From positions 1 through 56,619 of the forward strand of contig JAIBBE010000117.1 of assembly GCA_019694835.1 (NCBI GenBank): a stretch of DNA of 56,619 bases, given 5' to 3'. The position numbers and the translations under genes were made by a program. This stretch comes from Fimbriimonadaceae bacterium (GTDB lineage Bacteria > Armatimonadota > Fimbriimonadia > Fimbriimonadales > Fimbriimonadaceae). Of this stretch, positions 43,439 through 50,594 are shown piece after piece. The notes under the pieces were generated by a model that worked only from the letters and a program-made list of their open reading frames with translations, searched no databases and had not been told where the DNA came from. Positions within the stretch are counted from its first letter, which is position 1, and each line of letters opens with the position of its first letter.

Positions 43439-43474
43439 ATTATAGTGGAGACACCGTGACGGAATCGTGACGAG
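43439..43474 (-). promoter_or_regulatory. SARP-type operator/promoter, site 1
   Basis: On the minus strand: GTCAC (43471-43467), 6 bp, GTCAC (43460-43456), 11 bp, TATAAT (43444-43439). Repeat period 11 bp. There is no -35 consensus; the repeats occupy its place. Position 45 bp upstream of the ATG of the RCC1 protein gives a leader of about 38 nt with a good ribosome site. Confidence 0.75.
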
Positions 43475-43501
43475 AATGAGTTTCTTGGAAGAAATACGGG
43501 T

Positions 43502-43913
43502 ATGACCCTCGCACGCGGCTTTCACAACCACTCTCGTCAGCGGCTTCGTCGGCGGCCCGATCGGCCTCGGGCTGGGTTACTTGGCGGGCAAATACTCACC
43601 GGACTACTACCGTATCACCTTCGACATCCCGAACGACGTCCGCTACGATACCGTGCAGCTAGGAATGGGGCTGGGGGAGACACCGGGGCTTGTAGGCGGA
43701 CTTGTTGTCGGGCTCGGGGTGGTCTTGGTTGTCACTTGGTTCCAAATCCGAACGACCAACGCGCTCTATGCCACCCAAAAGCAGCCGCTAGGCAGCCCGG
43801 ACTTGGCCGATGAACTCGACGTCGGCGCGGGCGGCGACTTCGTTGTAGGCCATGACGTGCAACGTGGGCAAGTATCGCTCGAGGAGGCGGCGGAGGGGGA
43901 GGCGAAGCTGTGA
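43502..43913 (+). pseudogene. Small membrane protein gene with frameshift
   Basis: ATG 43502 (MTLAR) runs into the wrong frame after about five codons. If one G is removed near 43517, it joins a frame reading AFTTTLVSGFVGGPIGLGLGYLAGKYS and on through 43581-43913, a plausible membrane protein with a glycine-rich helix and a second helix (LVVGLGVVLVVTWFQIR). In the intact frame only TTG 43581 could start. The last 126 bp lie antisense to the end of flhA. I call it a frameshifted gene or a sequencing error; function unknown. Confidence 0.5.
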
Positions 43914-45869
43914 ACTGCAAAGGAGTACGGCCGACAGACCTTGGCCCATTGCTCGTTCCATCTCGGTGCGCAGCGCACTGACGACTTGTTGCTGCTGACT
44001 CGGGTCGAGAACCAACTGGAATCCCATTGAGGTTTGCTGCAGACCTTCGCTCAGCATTCGCTCCATCGTTGGCTCGATCGTTATGCAATAGAGCTTATTG
44101 TCATGATCGACGTATTGCCGCGTAATGGTTCGAGAAATGGCAGCGCGTACGAGTTCACCGAGCTGGTCGGGGTCTTTAACCCGTCCTCCGAAATCGGCCA
44201 TGGTTTCCAAAATCGTGACCATGTCGCGAATGGGCACTCGTTCGCGAAGTAAGTGCTGTAACACCTTCTGAACTTCACCCACACTGAAGACCGTTGGGAC
44301 GGTTTCGTCGACGACTTGCTGGTTAAGTTGTTTTGCATTGTCGATAAGCGTCGCCACGTCTTGTCGGCTAAGCAATTCCGGTGCATGCGTCTTCACAATC
44401 TCGCTGAGGTGGGTGGCAATCACGGCACTCGGCTCGATCACGGTGTAACCACTTCGCTCAGCTTGCTCACGCAGACCTGGGTCGATCCATACGGCTTCGA
44501 GCCCGAAGACAGGCTCTTGGGTGCGAATGCCGACCAAGGGTGCGAGGGCTTGGCCGCTGTTGATGGCGAGGACCATGTTGGCGTGGGCTTCACCACGCGA
44601 GACTTCCTCGCCACGGACCTTCAGGAGGTATTCGTTCGAAGCAAGGCTGACACTGTCGCGGATACGCACACTGGGCATGACGAAGCCGAGTTCGAGCGCA
44701 ATCTGGCGTCGGGTGGCGGTCACGCGGTCGGGCAAGTCACCTCCAGCGCGAGCATCGGCGAGACGTGTGATGCCGTAACCGATCTCGATTTCGAGCGGAT
44801 CGACGCCGAGCAAAGGCAAGACGGACTCGGGGCCAGTTGGAGTCGGAGCAGCACGCTCGCCCGGCTTGGATTTGGGACCTTCTCCTTCGGGAGGGGTCGC
44901 CGCTTTCAATTTGGAAACGTATCGATAGAGCCCGAACAGCGCACCGCCAACGCCGAGAAAGACCAAGGCGGGGAAACCGGGAATGAGTGCGAACAGGCAG
45001 AGCGCGGCCCCGGCGGTGCCGATCGCTTTGGGCTGGCCCATGATCTGGCCGATAACCTCGCCGCCCATGCTGCGCTCCTGTCCCGCGCGGGTGACGAGGA
45101 GGCCGCTGGCGGTCGAAATGAGCAGCGCAGGAATCTGTGAGACGAGACCTTCACCCACACTGAGGAGCGAATAGGTCTTGAGAATCGTCATCGCATCGCC
45201 GTTGCCGCGCAAGAAACCGACGATGAAACCGCCAACGATATTGACGGCAATGATCAGGATGGCGGCGATGGCATCGCCCTTGACGAACTTGGACGCACCA
45301 TCCATCGCGCCGAAGAAGTCCGCTTCTTGCTTTACGGCTTTGCGGCGTTCGCGGGCTTGGTCCTCGTCGATGAGGCCGGCGGCGAGGTCGGCGTCAATCG
45401 CCATTTGCTTGCCGGGCATCGCGTCCAAGGTGAACCTGGCCACGACTTCAGAGACGCGCCCGGCACCGTTCGTGATGACGATGAACTGGATGATCACGAG
45501 GATCAGGAACGACACAAACCCGACCACGGGATCGCCGCCCATCACGAAATTGCCGAATGTCTCGATCACGTGCCCTGCCGCACCCGTCCCCAGAATCAGT
45601 TTGGTCGCGGCGACGCTGAGGGCGAGGCGAAAGAGTGTCGTGATGAGGAGGAGGCTTGGGAAGACTGAGAACTGAAGGGGGTCGGTGGAGTTCACCGACA
45701 TGAGCAAGATCATGACCGACGACGCGATGGCGACGACGAGGCCGGTGTCGAGCACCCAGTGCGGGAGAGGCAGGATGAGCATCGCGACGACGATCAAAAG
45801 ACCGGCGCCCAGTACCAAATCGGTGTGCTTGAGGATTTTCTGCAACGTGCTCATGTCCCGAGGGCGCAT
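43788..45869 (-). CDS. flhA: Flagellar export protein FlhA
   Basis: A 693-residue core membrane subunit of the flagellar type III export gate. Eight hydrophobic helices fill residues about 18-330. The FHIPEP-family signature is clear (ARFTLDAMPGKQMAIDADLAAGLIDEDQARERR). A charged linker follows, then the cytoplasmic ring domain (ELGFVMPSVRIRD; VFGLEAVWIDP; YTVIEPSAVIATHLSEIV). No other flagellar gene is in the window. The start is ATG 45869 or ATG 45854 (MSTLQKIL); neither has a strong ribosome site. Homologous injectisome proteins are possible in principle, but the sequence is FlhA-like throughout. Confidence 0.93.
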   Translation of the reverse strand: MRPRDMSTLQKILKHTDLVLGAGLLIVVAMLILPLPHWVLDTGLVVAIASSVMILLMSVNSTDPLQFSVFPSLLLITTLFRLALSVAATKLILGTGAAGHVIETFGNFVMGGDPVVGFVSFLILVIIQFIVITNGAGRVSEVVARFTLDAMPGKQMAIDADLAAGLIDEDQARERRKAVKQEADFFGAMDGASKFVKGDAIAAILIIAVNIVGGFIVGFLRGNGDAMTILKTYSLLSVGEGLVSQIPALLISTASGLLVTRAGQERSMGGEVIGQIMGQPKAIGTAGAALCLFALIPGFPALVFLGVGGALFGLYRYVSKLKAATPPEGEGPKSKPGERAAPTPTGPESVLPLLGVDPLEIEIGYGITRLADARAGGDLPDRVTATRRQIALELGFVMPSVRIRDSVSLASNEYLLKVRGEEVSRGEAHANMVLAINSGQALAPLVGIRTQEPVFGLEAVWIDPGLREQAERSGYTVIEPSAVIATHLSEIVKTHAPELLSRQDVATLIDNAKQLNQQVVDETVPTVFSVGEVQKVLQHLLRERVPIRDMVTILETMADFGGRVKDPDQLGELVRAAISRTITRQYVDHDNKLYCITIEPTMERMLSEGLQQTSMGFQLVLDPSQQQQVVSALRTEMERAMGQGLSAVLLCSSQLRLPLRRLLERYLPTLHVMAYNEVAARADVEFIGQVRAA

Positions 45870-45922
45870 TGCGGGCCCATCGGAATCATCGGCAGAATTG
45901 CCGGCAATCCTCAGAGGTCACT

Positions 45923-46413
45923 TTATGTTTTCGATTTGAGCTGCTGCTTCACTGCGACGGCGAGGCGGTCGGCCATCTTTTTGACGCTGTCTCGGTTTGC
46001 CCCTCGAACCTCGTCCGCCCACACGACCTCGCCGGTGCTGGTGTCGATCAGGTTGACGATGACGCGCGCTGACTTGCTTCTGGTGGTCTTTTGAGCTTGG
46101 ATCCACGCAATCAAGGCTCCGAGTTCTTCTCGCTGCCGGTGAAGGACTTGGGGTTGGCGACGTATCTGCGAGGGTCGATGCCGCCCTTCTTGAACTTGGC
46201 CAAAGTTGCTTTTGGAGACAGTAAGCGGCAACTGGTCCCGTTAAGCCGGGCCGTGAGTGTGCTGATGAAAATGTCCTGGAAGCCGCGGAAGTTGCTTTGC
46301 TCCATGTAGGGGAGCAATCCCAAGGTCTTCGTGGGTTTTGCGCGAGCAGGCTGGGCCCAGACCGTACCGGCGGCCACGGTGAGCAACAAAAGGAGAGTGG
46401 TGAGTTTCTTCAT
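45923..46413 (-). pseudogene. Frameshifted secreted protein, paralogue A
   Basis: The frame starts at ATG 46413 (MKKLTTLLLLLTVAAGTVWA, signal peptide) and reads TLGLLPYMEQSNFRGFQDIFISTL... to a stop at 46111. The next frame continues with REELGALIAWIQAQ...VNLIDTSTGEVVWADEVRG and ends at 45923. A paralogue at 49823-50479 is continuous across the junction, reading GSDEELGALIAW; comparison puts a one-base deletion near 46124. Family not recognised; the fold resembles secreted proteins that act with a lipoprotein partner. It lies 53 bp upstream of flhA on the same strand. Confidence 0.75.
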
Positions 46414-46488
46414 GACGGTAGGCGGAGACGCAATGCAATTCTGACAGTTCATCAATGGCGGACGTTCTTCCCATCTCCCCTAGACAAA

Positions 46489-46524
46489 CGATGTGCCCCG
46501 GCTCTTCGGAGCCGGGGCACATCG
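46489..46524 (-). terminator. Strong terminator with UUCG tetraloop
   Basis: CGATGTGCCCCGGCTC (46489-46504), loop TTCG, GAGCCGGGGCACATCG (46509-46524): a perfect 16-bp stem. On the minus strand it lies 11 bp after the stop of the 986-residue protein and is followed by TTTGTC. Confidence 0.92.
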
Positions 46525-46535
46525 CTGGTCGATTT

Positions 46536-49496
46536 CTACTCGTCCCCAGTCAGACCGTAATTGGAACTGAGGATGGCGTAGTCGGCAATATCGACAGACT
46601 GATCGCCGTTCAGATCGGCACGTGGGTCCCAGTGTGGATCGCCTTCACTCGAATTGTAGCCGGACGAGAGAATGGCGTAGTCCGAGATGCCGACCTCGTT
46701 GTCGCCATCAGAATCGCCATTGACGAGTTCAATCGACCAACCAGATAGACCAATTTCGGAAACGTGAGACGAGAATGTCTTCCGGAGCCAATGAGAGGCC
46801 TTGATCGAGATGTCGACCTCACCTGTTAAGGCAGTATCGAATTCGCACTCGCCAGCTTCACCCAAGAGGACCGAATGGGATTCCAGGACGGTCGATGATC
46901 CGGGTGCCCGAACCTCGACTGCCACGGGATGATCGGTCGGCGGGCCATAATCCCCGAGCGTCACCTGGCCGGAAACGGGGTGCTTTGCCTGAGTGTCCGT
47001 AATCGTGAACTCAGGAATACCAAGTGCCGTGATCTCAATGGCTTGAAGACCATCAATGGTGACACCCGAGGCCGCGGTGGCCTCGATTTCGATTAGGTCA
47101 ACCAGGAGTGGGCCACTGTCTGCAATCACAGAAGTATCGGCAGGGAACGCGATTCGCTTGCTGCTGCCCCGACGCGGAGGTGACGACGTGGTAGGGCGCC
47201 CGCCCTTGTCCTTTTCGTCCCTATTTTCGCCCTTTCCGACACAAATTGCTGCTCTCGCGTTGCTATCGTGGGTCTCCGTTGCAAGGAGGACACCGTCACG
47301 ATAGAATCTCGCAACGTACGTCGGAGCCCCGATCGCGTCGAAGTTCGGAACGATCTCGTAAGTACCGTCGCCAAAGTGGGTCTCGCGGACGACATTCAGG
47401 GTCTGGCCCGGTACACCATTTCGAATTCCGATCACGCGACGTGTCAGCCTGGCACCGGCAGGTAGCGTTGCCAGGTCGCCGCCTATAGACGTCGTCGTGT
47501 GGGATATCTCGCTTGCGGTTCCGGTTTCCATGAGTACGCCATCGTTGCCTGTTGCGCCAATGTCCCTTGCCAAGATAGCGCCTGAGTACGAGTGAAGAGT
47601 GGCCTCTCCGATCCCAGAGAGGATCGGATCACCACTTCTCGTGCCCGAAGTTCCCTGCGCGCCGACTGCGGCGGACAGGAGTTCGAACGTTGGGATGTTC
47701 GTTGTTTCGATCGCCATCTCTGTGAGCTGATTCGGCGAAAGCGTTCCAGTGCTTCCGCTGATCATAAGCTGATGATGGAAGTTCGCGCAGGTTTGATAGA
47801 AGCGCCAGCGGCGGGTAATCGGATTGTAGGTGTAGAAAACGTGCCAATCGCCGTCGCATCCCGGTTGGATCGGAATGTAGCTGCCATGGGCTCCTCCGTT
47901 GCTCGTAGCGACCACTTCACCTGAAGCATTCATTTCGCGAATCGTCACCGACGTTAGGCCAAGTTCGCGAAGGTCGTAATCATAACGTACTCCCGTGCCC
48001 ACCCCAATCATATCGACGAATCCGCAGCAATCCGACTTGCACTTGCCGATCAAACGTGTAACGGAGTTGATTGCACGGAAGGCAGGGGAACCTCTAACGA
48101 TCATCCGTGCCGATGTCGCGTCACCAAGCTGGAGGCCTACCCCTGATTCCGCTGAAGCAGTGGTAACGTGGAGGGCGTTGCTAGGAGTTAACTCGATCTG
48201 TGCCCGACCCATCGCAAACGCTGGGATGCCACTGAACGGAGGGCAGCACGTCCAGAGCTTTAGCTCTGCATAGTCGACCGCGGTATCGTCTTGAAACATC
48301 ATATCGAATTTTCGAATGTTCGTTGGATGGTCATTAAGAAAGGGTAGGAAACTGTAGCCAGCAGGCAGCGACGAACCTGCTGGCATGTTTCCCAAATCCA
48401 TTGTGATGGTCTTCGGGGAATCACCGAAGTTCCACGTCCCGCCAGTTCCAGGAATCGATGCGATGGCTGAGCCCCAAACGAGCGATGATGGCCACATTGA
48501 TTGAGGATTGAGGCCTAAGTAGAGAACGTCATTGCCGCTACCGCTGAAGGAAGGCTGGATGCGCGTGACGAACTCGCCCTTGAACGCATGGCAGTTTGGC
48601 AGCTCAACCCATGTCGTACCAAAAAATCGGTTCCCCGTTGGGTCATCGTAATTCTTCCACGATGCTGCCGGGTAGAGGGTGGATAAGTCGCTACCACGAT
48701 AGGACGGTTCGAAGCCACCTCCTACAGGCGTCACAGAACTGAGCCCATCCTTCAGGCCGCGCCGGAAGACGCTCGGCTTATCGGGCATGAGGCAGATATC
48801 GTCGAAAAGTGAGCCATAGCCTGTAGGGCCACTTTGGGGATTCGCAAATAGGTCAACCGCCGCAATTGCCAATGCACTCGTACTCGCGGATTTCCAAGGA
48901 TGTTTTGCGAGCAGCTTCCCATCAATGTAGGTCTCGACATCGTTGTTGTCCAGGTCAATCATGCAGACGATGTCGATCCATTTTCCAGGGGTAATGGTGA
49001 GCGTACCTGGCCCACCATTGATCGGAAGGTCAACATTGCCAGCAACATTTTGCAGGGAGCCGGCGGATAGCCAAGACACTTGATTGCCCTGCAACTCAAC
49101 CTGTAGGCTCCAATTGTACACCAGTGAGCTTGGCGAGTATCGATTCAGGAGAATGAACCAGGAGTGGTCATTAATGATGGGTGAATGTGCATACCAAGAA
49201 GCATGCATGATATGTTTGCCACTTGTAAAGCCGCTGAAGCGATGTACAACGTCTGAATCCCATGTGAGGCCTACCATGTTGAGGCGGTCAGGGTGCAATA
49301 CACTGTCGAAATGGACTAGAGCGTTGCCGATCGTAGGATCGCCGTCCCATGTTTCCCAGCCTCCTTGAGGGGCAAGGTCAATCCCCCAAGAATAGGTATC
49401 AAAGTTGTCCGACCACCAGGCGCCATGCGCCGAGCAAGCAAACAAGCTCGCCAATAGTGAGCAAAGAAGTAGTCGCGACGCGCGATGAATTGGCAT
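46536..49496 (-). CDS. Giant secreted lectin-like protein with dockerin-like tail
   Basis: A 986-residue exported protein. Signal peptide MPIHRASRLLLCSLLASLFA. Residues about 27-245 look like a concanavalin-type jelly roll (WWSDNFDTYSWG, NALVHFDSV, GKWIDIVCMIDLDNNDVETYIDGKLL), as in LamG/GH16-like domains. The middle part contains a CNPITRRWRFYQ-like beta region and a short basic stretch (KGENRDEKDKGGRP). The last 65 residues form a two-loop dockerin-like calcium module (DSDGDNEVGISDYAILSSGYN, DLNGDQSVDIADYAILSSNYG). Ribosome site GGAGGAA. Its promoter has three direct repeats (49538-49581). Probably a cell-surface or matrix carbohydrate-binding protein. Confidence 0.82.
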   Translation of the reverse strand: MPIHRASRLLLCSLLASLFACSAHGAWWSDNFDTYSWGIDLAPQGGWETWDGDPTIGNALVHFDSVLHPDRLNMVGLTWDSDVVHRFSGFTSGKHIMHASWYAHSPIINDHSWFILLNRYSPSSLVYNWSLQVELQGNQVSWLSAGSLQNVAGNVDLPINGGPGTLTITPGKWIDIVCMIDLDNNDVETYIDGKLLAKHPWKSASTSALAIAAVDLFANPQSGPTGYGSLFDDICLMPDKPSVFRRGLKDGLSSVTPVGGGFEPSYRGSDLSTLYPAASWKNYDDPTGNRFFGTTWVELPNCHAFKGEFVTRIQPSFSGSGNDVLYLGLNPQSMWPSSLVWGSAIASIPGTGGTWNFGDSPKTITMDLGNMPAGSSLPAGYSFLPFLNDHPTNIRKFDMMFQDDTAVDYAELKLWTCCPPFSGIPAFAMGRAQIELTPSNALHVTTASAESGVGLQLGDATSARMIVRGSPAFRAINSVTRLIGKCKSDCCGFVDMIGVGTGVRYDYDLRELGLTSVTIREMNASGEVVATSNGGAHGSYIPIQPGCDGDWHVFYTYNPITRRWRFYQTCANFHHQLMISGSTGTLSPNQLTEMAIETTNIPTFELLSAAVGAQGTSGTRSGDPILSGIGEATLHSYSGAILARDIGATGNDGVLMETGTASEISHTTTSIGGDLATLPAGARLTRRVIGIRNGVPGQTLNVVRETHFGDGTYEIVPNFDAIGAPTYVARFYRDGVLLATETHDSNARAAICVGKGENRDEKDKGGRPTTSSPPRRGSSKRIAFPADTSVIADSGPLLVDLIEIEATAASGVTIDGLQAIEITALGIPEFTITDTQAKHPVSGQVTLGDYGPPTDHPVAVEVRAPGSSTVLESHSVLLGEAGECEFDTALTGEVDISIKASHWLRKTFSSHVSEIGLSGWSIELVNGDSDGDNEVGISDYAILSSGYNSSEGDPHWDPRADLNGDQSVDIADYAILSSNYGLTGDE

Positions 49497-49537
49497 TTGT
49501 CATTTCCTCCAGGGGGTCATCGCCCCCTACAGGAACT

Positions 49538-49581
49538 ATCGTATCGACCTCTCCGTGATGGAAGTGTGATGATAGTGTGAT
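49538..49581 (-). promoter_or_regulatory. SARP-type operator/promoter, site 2
   Basis: On the minus strand: ATCAC at 49581-49577, 49570-49566 and 49559-49555, each 11 bp apart, then 11 bp and TACGAT (49543-49538) as -10. It lies 42-85 bp upstream of the 986-residue protein's ATG. Same spacing as sites 1 and 3. Confidence 0.75.
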
Positions 49582-49822
49582 GGGATGGAACATCAGTTGC
49601 GATCACAAGCTCAAGTGACTTCCACGGCCCGCTGCCACGGAGGGAACTGCGAGCAAACAAGGTAGAAAGGCATTAACGACCGCAGCCGAGCTCAGCAGCC
49701 TTGAGTGGACGAAAGCCAAGCTGGCCCTGCCCGGGCACGAGGTCAAGGAAGCGCTTCGCGACTTGGGGATGGTCGCACCGGCCTGCGGGGGTTAAGACGG
49801 TCAACCGCTCCCTCGTGGATCA
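49582..49822 (+). other. Intergenic stretch with possible gene remnant
   Basis: No complete gene. An open frame without start codon runs from about 49619 to a stop at 49795 and encodes AAELSSLEWTKAKLALPGH followed by EVKEALRDLGMVAPACGG. This looks like the end of a real protein; the phrase VKxALxxLGxxxP recalls the C-terminus of DapA-type aldolases, but the match is weak. It may be a deletion remnant. Confidence 0.35.
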
Positions 49823-50479
49823 TCAACTTTCGGCGTATCTCCTGGCGTAATCTCGGGTAAAACTGTCGCTTCTCAGACCGGCAAGGATGTTCTCCACGTA
49901 GAACCGAATTGGGGCTTGCCCGCCTGTGACCGATTCGGTGTACGGGCCGATCTTGACCGCGGTGACGGTAGCTTTATCGGACCGCTCAGTTGGTCTTCTG
50001 CTTGCAGTCTGATGTCGCCGCCCAGAGCTCGGCTGACCCCGACGCTGTGCTTCTTGGCAACATCCTCGAACTTCGTCCGCCCAAACGACGTCGCCTGTAT
50101 TGGTGTCGATCAAGTTGATCACGACCTTTGCTTGCTTGCCTTTCTCCGCTTTCGGCGCGCGAATCCAGGCGATCAAGGCTCCGAGTTCCTCGTCGCTGCC
50201 GGTGAATGACTTGGGTTTGGCGACGTACTGCCGTGAGTCGATGTTGCTCTTTCTAAACCTGGCCAGAGTGTCCCTCGGAGTCAGCAGTCGCGCGTTCGTA
50301 CCTTTGAGCCGAATGTTGAGCTCGGTTACGAAGACATCCTGCAACGAACGCACATTGGCCTGCTCCAAGTAAGGCAGCAATCCGAGCGTTCGGGTGGTGC
50401 GGGATTTGCCGGGCTGGGCAGAGACCGAAGCCGCGGCGACGACGAGCAAGAACAAGGACGAGGTGAGTTTCCATGACAA
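49823..50479 (-). pseudogene. Degraded secreted protein, paralogue B
   Basis: Similar to paralogue A: TLGLLPYLEQANVRSLQDVFV, YVAKPKSFTGSDEELGALIAWI, VNLIDTNTGDVVWADEVRG. After DEVRG the frame reads an odd Arg-rich stretch (about 50063-49990), while the +1 frame there reads EDVAKKHSVGVSRALGGDIRLQ, a better continuation; the first frame becomes sensible again at KATVTAVKIGPYTES. The only in-frame start is TTG 50479; the ATG at 50474 is out of frame compared with paralogue A (ATGAAGAAACTC versus ATGGAAACTC). So up to three indels are present. Its C-terminus is longer than paralogue A. Confidence 0.65.
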
Positions 50480-50548
50480 TCGGCGAAAACGCTGTCCCTT
50501 TGCAGTGTGTTCACACGTTCGTCCTTGAGGGGTGATGCGCCGAGGCTC

Positions 50549-50581
50549 GTCACGAAACGGTCACGGATGGACTGCTACAGT
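50549..50581 (+). promoter_or_regulatory. SARP-type operator/promoter, site 3
   Basis: GTCAC (50549-50553), 6 bp, GTCAC (50560-50564), 11 bp, TACAGT (50576-50581). Same architecture and orientation relative to the downstream gene as sites 1 and 2. It lies just upstream of the AAA-WD40 gene; it could also act on the divergent paralogue B. Confidence 0.72.
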
Positions 50582-50594
50582 TGGGGATTGAGCC

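Noticed and set aside
43502..43813. 103-residue open frame reading MTLARGFHNHSRQRLRRRP
   Set aside because: Arg-rich out-of-frame translation; the neighbouring frame gives a sensible membrane protein after one-base correction.
50474..50474. ATG at 50474 as start of paralogue B
   Set aside because: It leads into a frame without similarity to paralogue A; TTG 50479 keeps the signal peptide in frame.
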